Source of the DNA: Thermicanus aegyptius DSM 12793 | GTDB taxonomy: Bacteria; Bacillota; Bacilli; Thermicanales; Thermicanaceae | Assembly (NCBI RefSeq): GCF_000510645.1 | Contig: NZ_KI783301.1 | Location: 3,239,788 to 3,303,787, forward strand | Direction: 5' to 3' | DNA: 64,000 bases | Shown: in pieces, positions 54,403 to 63,677 of the stretch | How positions within the stretch are numbered: the stretch's first letter is position 1 | Layout: each line of letters begins with the position of its first letter | Translations under genes and position numbers: made by a program | The notes under the pieces: generated by a model | Database searches by the model: none | What the model saw: the letters and a program-made list of their open reading frames with translations, nothing else | Told to the model about the DNA's origin: nothing

Positions 54403-54437
54403 AAAAAAAAATCCCTTTGCAAAAGCGCAAGGGATTA
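54403..54437 (-). terminator. Terminator after metK
   Basis: AATCCCTT and AAGGGATT arms around a ten-base loop are followed by about nine T on the minus strand. Confidence 0.9.
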
Positions 54438-54465
54438 TCTCTCCGTTCGATTTTCTATATCTCGT

Positions 54466-55677
54466 CTATTTCGCCAACATGGAGGCATCCTGTTGCAACA
54501 AGTCCGCCTTATCGGTACGCTCCCAGGGGAGATCCAGATCGGGACGTCCGAAATGACCATAGGCCGCCGTCTGCTTATAAATGGGGCGTCGCAGGTCCAG
54601 CATTTTTATCATGCCGGCTGGGCGGAGATCAAAATGCTTCCGAACCAATTTGACCAGTTCCTCTTCCCCGATTCTCCCGGTTCCAAAGGTATCGATGCTG
54701 ATGGAGACCGGCTGGGCCACTCCAATCGCATAAGCCAGCTGTACTTCGCATTTGTCAGCCAAGCCCGCAGCCACAATATTCTTCGCCACATAGCGGGCGG
54801 CATATGCTCCGGAACGGTCCACCTTGGTCGGATCCTTTCCGGAGAAGGCGCCGCCTCCGTGGCGCGCATAGCCGCCATAGGTGTCGACGATAATCTTCCT
54901 CCCGGTAAGGCCCGCGTCCCCCTGGGGGCCGCCAATGACAAAACGACCGGTTGGGTTGATGAAATACTTAGTCTCCTCATCCAAATAGTGCGCCGGTACG
55001 ACGGGGCGAATCAAATGATCCATCAAATCCCGGCGAATTTCTTCCTGACTCACCTCAGGATCGTGCTGGGTAGATACGACAATCGTATCGACGCGGACCG
55101 GCGTATCCCCCTCATACTCCACCGTCACCTGGGTCTTCCCGTCGGGACGGAGATATTGGAGGGTTCCACTCTTACGCAGTTCCGATAATCTCCGCGCGAG
55201 TTGGTGAGCCAGGGAGATTGGAAGCGGCATAAGCTCGGGGGTTTCCTTGACGGCAAAGCCGAACATAAGACCCTGATCCCCCGCCCCAATCGCCTCGATC
55301 TCCTGATCGGACATTCTTCCCTCCCGGGCTTCCAACGCCTGGTTGACCCCCTGGGCAATATCGGGAGATTGTTCATTGATCGATGTGAGAACCGCACACG
55401 TGTCCGCATCAAATCCATATTTCGCTCGGGTATAACCGATTTCCCGGACGGTATCCCGAACCAGTTTTGGAATATCGACATAGCTTACCGTAGTAATCTC
55501 CCCAGTGACGAGAACGAGTCCGGTTGTGACGGAGGTTTCGCAGGCCACCCGGGCATTGGGATCCTGGGCAAGGATCGCATCGAGGACCGCATCGGAGATT
55601 TGATCGCAGATCTTATCCGGGTGCCCCTCCGTCACCGATTCAGATGTAAAGAGATGGCGTCCTTTCTTTAGAGCCAT
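54466..55677 (-). CDS. metK: S-adenosylmethionine synthetase
   Basis: The 403-residue enzyme makes S-adenosylmethionine from methionine and ATP. Family motifs are complete: [59 protein letters not shown] and [28 protein letters not shown] chose ATG at 55677, behind AAGGAGGAAT. The gene is controlled by the SAM-I riboswitch at 55769-55930, so its product shuts off its own synthesis. Confidence 0.97.
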   Translation of the reverse strand: MALKKGRHLFTSESVTEGHPDKICDQISDAVLDAILAQDPNARVACETSVTTGLVLVTGEITTVSYVDIPKLVRDTVREIGYTRAKYGFDADTCAVLTSINEQSPDIAQGVNQALEAREGRMSDQEIEAIGAGDQGLMFGFAVKETPELMPLPISLAHQLARRLSELRKSGTLQYLRPDGKTQVTVEYEGDTPVRVDTIVVSTQHDPEVSQEEIRRDLMDHLIRPVVPAHYLDEETKYFINPTGRFVIGGPQGDAGLTGRKIIVDTYGGYARHGGGAFSGKDPTKVDRSGAYAARYVAKNIVAAGLADKCEVQLAYAIGVAQPVSISIDTFGTGRIGEEELVKLVRKHFDLRPAGMIKMLDLRRPIYKQTAAYGHFGRPDLDLPWERTDKADLLQQDASMLAK

Positions 55678-55768
55678 ATGAATTCCTCCTTTTTCATATC
55701 TATATTCGCCGGTACTCGTTCCTGTCCAGGGCCGCATTTATCTGATCTTTAAACTTTCCTCACTCATA

Positions 55769-55930
55769 AAAAAAATTCGCCTGCTCCTCCCTCTAGAGGA
55801 AAAGGCGCTCCTCCTTTACCCTCTCTTATCTCCAGCTCCTTCCGGAGCCCAGGTTAGCACCATTTCACCAGGGATGATGACGGTTGCCGGGTTTCATCGG
55901 GCCTGTCCCTCCACCTACTCAGGATAAGAG
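55769..55930 (-). promoter_or_regulatory. SAM-I (S-box) riboswitch with terminator before metK
   Basis: Read on the minus strand, the aptamer runs from CTTATC near 55928 to GATAAG near 55825, which close the P1 stem. It has the S-box core AGGTGGAGGGA, GGCCCGATGAAACCCGGCA and GGTGCTAA in the right order. A GC-rich hairpin with CGCCT/AGGCG at its base and eight T follows at 55769-55806 as expression platform. With SAM bound, P1 forms and the terminator hairpin stops transcription before metK. Confidence 0.95.
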
Positions 55931-55946
55931 TAACCGTGCAAAGATA

Positions 55947-55975
55947 AGTTTATTACAGATTGAAATCACTGTCAA
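55947..55975 (-). promoter_or_regulatory. metK promoter
   Basis: On the minus strand TTGACA (55975-55970), a 17-base spacer and TAAACT (55952-55947), with the transcript start just before the riboswitch. Confidence 0.75.
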
Positions 55976-56011
55976 GATGTTAGATTGTCACGTACAATGT
56001 CCAAAAGGTTC

Positions 56012-56560
56012 TTATTGGGCGGGGGGAGGGGTGACAGAGTAGGTTCCACGGATCATGACGTAGCTGTACCCGTCGCTTCCCGAATTCTCGATGGAAAGTC
56101 CCCGGCCGTCGCTACGGGGAACTAAAAGGAGATGGTTCAATGGAACGACCGCCCCTCCTTTTACGTCTTTCCCCTCCGTTACATCCGGGATGCCGTCTCC
56201 TTTCTCTCCGGCGATCACCTTTGCCGTTCCGCTACGGACAATTAGCTCCGTCCCCTCCATGGCGATGATCTTTTGCCCCTTCACCAACTTCTCCACGGTG
56301 AGCATGGAGGGGCCTGTCCCGCCGTTGATACCGCCTGCGGGAGGATTTGTACCGCCCCCTCCTGCTCCCAATTCCTGTTTCAAGCTTTCCTTGGCCGCAT
56401 TGATCTGTTCATCGACATAGCTCTTCGTCACGATGGGGTCATCGGCAGAGCCGGGCACGCCCCCACTGTCGGCATAAGCGGTGGTGACAAGGAATATGAG
56501 CACCAAGATCATCCAACCGATTTTCCGTCCCGTGAAACTTCTCTTCTTTCTCTCCCGCAC
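56012..56560 (-). CDS. Secreted protein of unknown function
   Basis: The 182-residue protein has a strongly basic N-terminus (MRERKKRSFTGRKIG) and a hydrophobic core ending in TTAYADS, a good signal peptide with cleavage after YADS or nearby. A conserved-looking SADDPIVTKSYVDEQI follows, then a glycine-rich linker (about 75-95) and a C-terminal beta-rich domain. The DDPIVTKSYV motif recurs in secreted proteins of Bacillales of unknown role. I chose GTG at 56560, with AAAGGGG seven bases upstream; a start at 56611 would put extra charged residues before the signal. It lies after the subtilase and points the same way. Confidence 0.7.
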   Translation of the reverse strand: MRERKKRSFTGRKIGWMILVLIFLVTTAYADSGGVPGSADDPIVTKSYVDEQINAAKESLKQELGAGGGGTNPPAGGINGGTGPSMLTVEKLVKGQKIIAMEGTELIVRSGTAKVIAGEKGDGIPDVTEGKDVKGGAVVPLNHLLLVPRSDGRGLSIENSGSDGYSYVMIRGTYSVTPPPAQ

Positions 56561-56711
56561 GTTTCTACCCCTTTCTATCACGTCATATCTCCCCAGTCGT
56601 TTCAACGCCATATCCCCTTATTCCCTTTCATTCGCCATCGTTCGGTCTGAAGCTCCAACCTCTACTATAATATACCTCGATCAAGGGAAAAAAGTTGCGC
56701 TTAGCGAGCGA

Positions 56712-59549
56712 TCAAAACCAGATCCTTTCGACCAACGTGGCCATCTCGGCCCGGGTGGTCAATTTCTCCGGTTTAAAGACTCCATTTTCATAGCCCTCCA
56801 CCACCCGAAGTTGAATGAGGAAACTAATCTCTTCATTTGCCCAATACTGAAGAGGGATATCCTTAAACAGGTAAACGGCCAGATAGGGATTTACATCCAT
56901 CTTATCGCTTCCCTTCGCCGGTTTTATCTTAAGCCCCCGGGCCACCATCGCAGACATCTCCGCCCGGGTTAAGGGAGCATTGGGACGAAAGCTCCCATCG
57001 GCGTATCCACCGATCAATCCCTTCTGATAGGCGCTTATGATGACAGGATAGGCCCAAAAACCGGTGGATACATCCCTAAATGGAGAGCGGACCGAGCGGG
57101 ACCCTGGCGGCAGGTCGATCACCCGGGAAAGGAGGGTGAGAAACTCCGCCCGGGTGATGGGTTGGTTGGGGCGAAAAGTGAGGTCGGAGTATCCTGTAAT
57201 AAGCCCTTCTTTTGCCAAGGTGTTGATGGAATCAAAGGCCCAATGGTTGCCGATATCCCGGAAGGCCGATTCCACCTTCCAGAGCACGAGGCGGTAAAGC
57301 TGGTTGGTGAAGCTTTTCGCTGCGTCGATGCGGAAATAATAGGTCCCTTTTTCTAACCAGTTGCTCATGGAAAAGGTGGTGCTGTTCTCATCCATTTTCT
57401 TTCGACCGATTTCTTTTAAGTTGCCGTTATACAGGATGACCTGCCCCTGAGACCCCTTTGGAAAGTTGGAACCATCCACGCGGTAGAAACCGGCCTGGGT
57501 AATGGAAAATTTGAACCAATCGTAATCGGCTAACGATCCGATGTGACCATAGACCGGCACACCAAGGGAAATTCCCTTCGCATAGAGCGGACTGTTATTC
57601 GGTTCGAAGGTATCTTTAAGAAGCGGCGTATAAGACCAAGTAAGGAGATATTCCGCATTGACCGCCTGGCCGTAAAAGTTCTCCACTCCGATGAGGAGAG
57701 TTCCTTTTTTGACGTTAAGAGAGATCTCCTCCGGTTGGGGACTGGTGATGGAGCCATTGTCTACCTTCCGCTCATCCCCCCCCGGTGGGATCACCCTAAG
57801 CACCGGGTCTAACTGAACCGTGTCCGCATTCACCTGAATCGTGATCTTCCCATCATAGGGAAGCGTTAAGCGATACCAGTCCACATCCCCGGCGAAGGAG
57901 ATGGTGCCCGTCAACTTGCCGGCCGCAAGATTAATCTCCTTAGCCGTTTCTCTGGTGTTGTTGGGTTCAAAATCATCCCCATAAATGTGGAAGCGGTTCT
58001 CCAGGATATAAGGAAAGGGGGAAGTAACCGGAGAGAGGGCCTCCACCTTCACATACAAGGCTTCCTTCACCACCGGTACCTCTACGCTGCCGCTCCCCAT
58101 CCAATCCACCCTCTTCACCAGCTTTGATCCTCCCTGATAGAAAGAGAGACGTACCGCCACATCTTCCTTTCCCGTACCGCGGTACGTGAAGGTATACTTC
58201 CCCTTGTACGGCGTTTGTAACACAAACCAATCCACATCTGTGGCAGAAGAAAGATTGGCCGAGATTTCCTTATTGATCGAGATGCGTTTCGCCGCCCCGC
58301 TCTGGTCATTCGGCTCCCAGTAATCGGCCTGCCAGCTATTGGTGAGACTCTTCATCCCGTCAATCAGCCCGTAACCTGTCTCCTGATCCCAACCTTTTGC
58401 ATTTACATCGAGGGCGCTATGTCGGATCAGATCCCGGACCTGGGCAGGGGTATAATCGGGATATTTACTCATAATAAGTCCGGCTAACCCTGCCACTTGA
58501 GGCACCGCCAAAGAAGTTCCGGTGGCCGTTCCATAATCGCCGCCGAGAAACGTGGTATAGATTTTCTCTCCCGGAGCTACCACATCCAGCTCCGGCCCCC
58601 GGTTGGAAAAAGAAGAGACCTGATTGTTGCCGCCCACGGATCCGACCGCTAAAACGGTCGGATAAGCCGCCGGGTAACTGACCCGCTCGCCGTTATTCCC
58701 GGCGGCGGCCACGAGTAGAACGCCTTTGCCCTCCGCATAGCGCACCGCATCTTCCATATCCCTGGAATAACTGGGGTCACTTAATGAGAGCATAATGATC
58801 TTCGCCCCTTGATCCACCGCTTGCCGGATTCCGGCGGCTACGGTATAGGCATCGCCGCTTCCCAGATTATCCAACGCCTTGATCGGAAGGATTCTGACGC
58901 CGGAGAGGATTCCGGCGATGCCGATTTTATTATCCCGCGTAGCCCCGATCACCCCGGCGAGCTGCGTGCCGTGGCCGTTATCATCGGCCGGGGAAGCTCC
59001 CTTCTCCAAAAGGTTGAAGCCGGGGAGCAGGTTCCCCTTCAAATCCGGATGGGTAAAATCAACCCCTGTATCGATGATGGCCACCGTCAGATTGGGATTG
59101 GGGCTCACCTCCGCCATCGCTTGATCTAATTTCGTTTGCCGCAAGTAACTCTGATTCCCTAATCCCGGATCATTAAAGAGGGCTTCCACCTTCACCCGGG
59201 TGTTCGGCTGGAAATAGAGAATATCGGGATCCTTGCCCAGAATCTCCTCCGCCATCTTTTGATACTTCGGATAAAAGCGCACCTTCCCCGTCCGGAATTT
59301 TTCCTGCAGGTCTAGGATTTCATAGTAAGGGGACTCTTTCGCCTGGCCTCTCCATTTTACGATCCACTCGCCTGGAATGGCGTTTACCGGGGGTTGGATC
59401 GGCTTCTCCTCTAGAGAAGCTTGCCCGCTGCGGCCGACGTTCTCCATGGGGGTATTCCCCTCCGATAAGGCATAAACCCCGCCTCCGGTAAGGAGCAGCA
59501 ATAGGACGATCAGGCTTAGCGAAAGCCCCCTCTTCACTGTACGGCTCAT
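56712..59549 (-). CDS. Subtilisin-family protease with PPC repeats and SLH anchor
   Basis: The 945-residue secreted protease has a signal peptide (about 1-30), a pro-region, and a subtilase domain with the Asp of IIDTGVDFTHPDL, the His of NGHGTQLAGVIGA, Asn in AAAGNNGERV and the Ser of GTSLAVPQVAGL. Three pre-peptidase C-like repeats follow, each opening with EPND or EPNN. Three SLH repeats at the C-terminus (FRDIGNHWAFDSINTLAKEG, FRDVSTGFWAYPVIIS, FKDIPLQYWANEEISF) would tie it to pyruvylated cell-wall polymer. It may process surface proteins; DegU control is an inference. The ATG at 59549 has GGGGGGAG. A terminator ends only about 20 bases upstream. Confidence 0.92.
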   Translation of the reverse strand: MSRTVKRGLSLSLIVLLLLLTGGGVYALSEGNTPMENVGRSGQASLEEKPIQPPVNAIPGEWIVKWRGQAKESPYYEILDLQEKFRTGKVRFYPKYQKMAEEILGKDPDILYFQPNTRVKVEALFNDPGLGNQSYLRQTKLDQAMAEVSPNPNLTVAIIDTGVDFTHPDLKGNLLPGFNLLEKGASPADDNGHGTQLAGVIGATRDNKIGIAGILSGVRILPIKALDNLGSGDAYTVAAGIRQAVDQGAKIIMLSLSDPSYSRDMEDAVRYAEGKGVLLVAAAGNNGERVSYPAAYPTVLAVGSVGGNNQVSSFSNRGPELDVVAPGEKIYTTFLGGDYGTATGTSLAVPQVAGLAGLIMSKYPDYTPAQVRDLIRHSALDVNAKGWDQETGYGLIDGMKSLTNSWQADYWEPNDQSGAAKRISINKEISANLSSATDVDWFVLQTPYKGKYTFTYRGTGKEDVAVRLSFYQGGSKLVKRVDWMGSGSVEVPVVKEALYVKVEALSPVTSPFPYILENRFHIYGDDFEPNNTRETAKEINLAAGKLTGTISFAGDVDWYRLTLPYDGKITIQVNADTVQLDPVLRVIPPGGDERKVDNGSITSPQPEEISLNVKKGTLLIGVENFYGQAVNAEYLLTWSYTPLLKDTFEPNNSPLYAKGISLGVPVYGHIGSLADYDWFKFSITQAGFYRVDGSNFPKGSQGQVILYNGNLKEIGRKKMDENSTTFSMSNWLEKGTYYFRIDAAKSFTNQLYRLVLWKVESAFRDIGNHWAFDSINTLAKEGLITGYSDLTFRPNQPITRAEFLTLLSRVIDLPPGSRSVRSPFRDVSTGFWAYPVIISAYQKGLIGGYADGSFRPNAPLTRAEMSAMVARGLKIKPAKGSDKMDVNPYLAVYLFKDIPLQYWANEEISFLIQLRVVEGYENGVFKPEKLTTRAEMATLVERIWF

Positions 59550-59567
59550 ATCTCCCCCCACCTCAAA

Positions 59568-59594
59568 GGAAAAATGCACCCTGTCCCAGGGTGC
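59568..59594 (-). terminator. Terminator between the 869-residue SLH gene and the subtilase gene
   Basis: GCACCCT and AGGGTGC arms with a five-base loop, followed by ATTTTTCC on the minus strand. It ends 18 bases before the subtilase start. Confidence 0.85.
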
Positions 59595-59617
59595 CGCTTT
59601 CTATCTTTTTACTCTTC

Positions 59618-62227
59618 TTATTTTACTTCAATGGCGATCACTTTTCCATCGATGGTGTAATAGAAAATCTCGTCATTTTTCATCAAGCTGGAGAACGTTA
59701 CCCAATAGCCTTTTCTCTTCACCACCGCATCCTTATCGAATGAGATCCATTTATAGGTGGTTCCTTCTTTGACATAAATCTTAAGATCCGGTTCGTCCAC
59801 ATAATCGACCAGCGCACGGTTCACCGTCGCCTTTGTAACGGTCGCCTGGGAGCCTACTTGCACCACCTGAACATAATCGCCGGTGATCAGGGAAGAGAGG
59901 GAAGCCGGTTTGAAGGTCCGCTCCGTCCCCGCCTGATCCACGACGAGGGTACCGGCCGTGGCATTCACGCTCTTCACCTGTCCGTATAACCTCTCTTCCC
60001 GTTCCACTCGGATCAGATCTTTCCCGATGAAGGAGAGGGAGAGGCGATCGCCCACTTTAAGATCCTCCCATTTCCCCGCCGTCCCGTCGGGATTAAGAAG
60101 AAGAGTCTGGCCCGTGTAGTTTGTATAATCGATATTTCCGTTCTCATCCTTTAATTTTAAGCGGTTTGTGGAGAGGGTTCGGTCTACCAATGTATAGATT
60201 CCCGTCTCCTTCACTCTGATCGAGGAGATGGAACCGTCGCTGTTCAGAAGGAGCTTCAATTCCGTATCCTTTGCCAACTGGCTCACCGTTAAGGAGGAGT
60301 TGGAGAAGGAGTAAAGGGTGAAGCTTCCGGACAGCGAATAGCGCCGCTCTCCGCTTCCCTCCCGGACGAGCATCTCCCGATTTGTAGAGTCATAGGAGAG
60401 GAACGTCCCTTCCCGGATCAAATCGAGGGAGATGACGGAGACGAGATTTCTGCGAAACTCCAACTGGACCGGTGTACCTACCGTCAACCTGCTCTCGCTC
60501 ACCTTCTCCCCGTCGAGAAGAACCGTATAGTTCGGGTCAATGCGATAGGCTTTAAGCTCCCCTTTCTCATCCTCCACCGTAAGGATTCCTTGGGTCCGAT
60601 CCATACTGACCAATTTCCCGCTCACGGCAGCGGGGGAGGTGCGTCCTGTAATCTCCAGTTTCTTCACATACCCTTTTTCAATCGTCAGTTTTACCTGATC
60701 CCCTTCCTTCACATCATCCAGGGTAGGATTTGTCTCCCCGCTCAGGAGGATCTGCACATCTTCCGCCAGGAAGTATCCCATCACTTCACCGCCCACTTGC
60801 AGGGTGATCAGTCCTTTTTCATAAAGTATGGCCACGACTTCGCCTGTCACTTCCGTACTATCCACATAGCTTAAAACGCGGATTTCCTGGAGAGGACTCA
60901 CATTCCGATCCACCTCTACCCGGTCTCCCGGCCGCAGATCTTCCACTGTGGGGAACCTTCGCCCCTCCATCTTCACCACCGTCGCGTCGGAATAGATAAA
61001 GGTCATGAAATTCCCCAACGGATCCTTCAGGATTAACAACTTCTTATCGGCATCTACATTGACGACCTCTCCCTGAAACAGATTCCCGGAAGCGGAATCC
61101 TCAGGTTTTATTTGGAGAATCTTCCCCTGTGGGGCGGGGGTGTACGTAATGACCACCTTTACATTAAGGAAGACGGATAGATCCACTCCTTTTTGCCACC
61201 CGTTTCCTTGCCAGACTTCCGTCTGATCATCATACGGCAAGGTTTGAAATCCGCCGCCTTCATTTGCGAGAACCAACAGGTGTTGCTCCGGTAGGACCTT
61301 TGTCACGGTCCCCTTTGCCTCCTGGTACAGGGATACGTTTTCCGCGACCAACTCCAGAAAGAGGGCCTTATCCCCCTTTACCGCCACAGAGACCTGATCC
61401 CGGCTCTTCAGGGAAGAGAGGGGTTTGCTCTCTCCACCGGCGAGGAACAGGGTTTTCTCGTCGATCAGATAATCGGCCTGTTTTCCTGTGCGGTCGATGA
61501 GGGTAAACCGGTCACCGGAAACCTTCAAAACAACGCCCTCCACCTTTTGGGTCATAGGAGTGATGTAAGGGTCGAGGCGGGGGAGGAGGGTCGCCATCTC
61601 CGCCCGGGTAACCGTCCCGTTCGGGCGGAAGGTGTTATCGGCGGGGTACCCTTTCATCAGACCGTTTTTCACCGCCGCATTGACGAACCCCCTGGCCGCA
61701 TTGGAGATCGTCCGGTCATCGGTAAATCCCGTCGCATTCGTCGCCATATCGGCGGCATCGCCCAGCTTCTGAATCGCCCGGATCAAAAGCTCCGAGATCC
61801 AGGCCCGGTCCGCACTCCCCTGCCAATCAAAAGCGCCTTGATCCACGTTGAGCCAGCCCATCTTCTTTCCGAACGCGAGGGCCTTGGCGGCCCAATCGGC
61901 CACTCCGCTCTTTTCCAGGCCAAGCCCGGGGAGGTAGAGATAAAGATCCGCATCCGGTAATCTCTCCACCTCTTCCGTAAGGCCCATGTAACGAAGGAGC
62001 ATCACCAACGCCTCCGCCTTGGTCACGCCTCTGGACGGTTGATAGGAACCATCCGGATACCCTTGGATTACTCCCAGCGCATTCATCATGAGCACATCTT
62101 TTTGAAACCAGTCTCCGCTCTTCACATCCCGGAAGGGCCCCCCTTCCGCCGATACGGACATGGGAATTCCGCTTGCCATCACCATCAACACGAGAAGGAT
62201 TCGTATCTGTTTCCGCCAGCGTTTCAA
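59618..62227 (-). CDS. SLH-domain surface protein, 869 residues
   Basis: The protein has a signal peptide (cleaved near SVSAEGG), three N-terminal SLH units (about 30-80, 95-150 and 165-220; the last reads GYPADNTFRPNGTVTRAEMATLLPRL) and a long region of repeated small beta-domains with a pattern such as VLKVSGDRFTLIDRTGK and VVNVDADKKLLILKDPLGN. These repeats recur about eight or nine times. It should sit on the cell wall through the SLH units, with the rest exposed; it may be an S-layer or matrix protein. The start is TTG at 62227 with GGGG eight bases upstream. No enzyme motif is seen. Confidence 0.85.
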   Translation of the reverse strand: MKRWRKQIRILLVLMVMASGIPMSVSAEGGPFRDVKSGDWFQKDVLMMNALGVIQGYPDGSYQPSRGVTKAEALVMLLRYMGLTEEVERLPDADLYLYLPGLGLEKSGVADWAAKALAFGKKMGWLNVDQGAFDWQGSADRAWISELLIRAIQKLGDAADMATNATGFTDDRTISNAARGFVNAAVKNGLMKGYPADNTFRPNGTVTRAEMATLLPRLDPYITPMTQKVEGVVLKVSGDRFTLIDRTGKQADYLIDEKTLFLAGGESKPLSSLKSRDQVSVAVKGDKALFLELVAENVSLYQEAKGTVTKVLPEQHLLVLANEGGGFQTLPYDDQTEVWQGNGWQKGVDLSVFLNVKVVITYTPAPQGKILQIKPEDSASGNLFQGEVVNVDADKKLLILKDPLGNFMTFIYSDATVVKMEGRRFPTVEDLRPGDRVEVDRNVSPLQEIRVLSYVDSTEVTGEVVAILYEKGLITLQVGGEVMGYFLAEDVQILLSGETNPTLDDVKEGDQVKLTIEKGYVKKLEITGRTSPAAVSGKLVSMDRTQGILTVEDEKGELKAYRIDPNYTVLLDGEKVSESRLTVGTPVQLEFRRNLVSVISLDLIREGTFLSYDSTNREMLVREGSGERRYSLSGSFTLYSFSNSSLTVSQLAKDTELKLLLNSDGSISSIRVKETGIYTLVDRTLSTNRLKLKDENGNIDYTNYTGQTLLLNPDGTAGKWEDLKVGDRLSLSFIGKDLIRVEREERLYGQVKSVNATAGTLVVDQAGTERTFKPASLSSLITGDYVQVVQVGSQATVTKATVNRALVDYVDEPDLKIYVKEGTTYKWISFDKDAVVKRKGYWVTFSSLMKNDEIFYYTIDGKVIAIEVK

Positions 62228-62331
62228 TTCTTCTTCCCCTCTCTATCTTGATAAAAAAATCTGCCTAAATGGGATTCTTATAGAGAGATTCGACATAAAG
62301 AGGAAAAATCCTCCCATCTTGTTTGGAAAAG

Positions 62332-62374
62332 AAAAAAGCAGTCTGCATGAGACTGCCGCATGAGACTGCTTTTA
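62332..62374 (-). terminator. Terminator after the SLH-ending gene
   Basis: GCAGTCT and AGACTGC arms flank a loop that repeats GCATGAGACTGC; six T follow on the minus strand. Confidence 0.8.
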
Positions 62375-62417
62375 CGTTTACCTATAGGCGTCTTTCTGCA
62401 TCTCTTTTTGACCGAGG

Positions 62418-63449
62418 CTATTTCCGGAAGGCATCCATGAGGCGGAAGAGGAGCGTTGCCGCCTCCGCTCTCTTCGAAATGCCCTTGGGCGCAAAGAGGT
62501 TATTGCCTATCCCGCTAATCAATCCTTTCTGTTGCGCGAGGACAACGGCTTCCTTCGCCCATGTTGCGACGGAGCCTGCATCGGAGAAGGAGGGAGTAAG
62601 CCCGGCCGCTTGATCGGTCAACCCTAAGGCACGGATCAGCATGACCGTCATCTCTTCCCTGGTTACCGATGCATTGGGATTAAATTTGCCGCCGCTGCCC
62701 CGGATAATCCCTGCTTTTGCCGCAGCCTCCACGCTGCCTGCAAACCAGTCGCTCTCCTTCACATCGGTAAATTGGCCGGTGTAAGCGCCCTTCGCAGAGA
62801 GCCCAAGGGCACGAACGAGCATGGTTGCAAACTCTGCCCGGGTTACTTTCCCCTCCGGATTGAAGGTATTCGCGGAACTCCCCTTCACAATGTTCTGGGA
62901 AGCCATCACTTCCACAGCATCCTTAGCCCAATGATTGGCGATGTCATCGAAGCTCTTCGCATATTCGATCAGGGCAAAGGTACCGAGTGTGGAGGTCTTC
63001 ACCGTGAAGGCATTCGCCTGACGATCCTTAAGGTTCCCCACATAAGACCAAGCACCGGAAGTAGTGCGACTGTACGGACCCACCTTGCGGGCATCTTTGG
63101 CCGCTTCATCCTTTAACTTCAAGGTGAGGACGAGGGGCTCTTTCAGGGCGGTTCCAGGCTCACCGATGGTGAGGATCGGGGAGACAACCGTTGCGGCAGA
63201 GGCAGCCTGGATGGTTACTCCAGCTCCTTCCTTCGCCTTCTCCACCTTAATGGTCAAGGTGAAGGTGCCGTCTGCCCCGACGAACGCGGATAGGGAAGCC
63301 GCCGGAATCTGAATGTCCGCCCCATTGTTTTTCACGGTTAGCCCCTTGCCGGACTCCAGGAGTTTTTTGGCCGTTTCTTGATCGATGGTAAGGGCTAATT
63401 GGTCCAGAACTTGATCAATGTCTTTAAAGATCGAAAAGAAAATATTCAT
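62418..63449 (-). pseudogene. SLH-ending protein without a signal peptide, probable 5'-truncated surface-protein gene
   Basis: The 343-residue frame begins MNIFFSIFKDIDQVLDQLAL with no signal peptide, then has a domain typical of the inner part of large SLH proteins (TVKNNGADIQIPAASLSAF, LTLKLKDEAAKDARKVGPYS) and three complete SLH repeats to the end (FDDIANHWAKDAVEVMAS, FTDVKESDWFAGSVEAAA, FSDAGSVATWAKEAVVLAQ). An SLH protein must be exported to function, so the missing 5' part suggests truncation by deletion or recombination. The ATG does have GGAG at nine bases, so a short product could be made. No continuation is found in the other frames upstream to 63677. Confidence 0.65.
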
Positions 63450-63677
63450 TTCCCGGTTCTCCGGGGATTTGAAAAACAGATCCAGCAGTTTCGATCAAAA
63501 TGGAGGTGATCCGATCGTAAGGGGGTATAACAAGAGGGTAAAAAACGCATTTTATGACAGCCTATAATTTGGTACTCAACTACGAAGTGCCGACCTGGAA
63601 GGAAAGCAAGTAAAAAGCATCGTGTCATGCTAAAACCAATGGTTCTGATGTTTGATGAAATGGGGTATTTATAATCA

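Noticed and set aside
63446-63628. 60-codon minus-strand frame upstream of the truncated SLH frame, as its missing N-terminus
   Set aside because: It is in another frame, rich in Cys and His, and shows no signal peptide or SLH-protein features.
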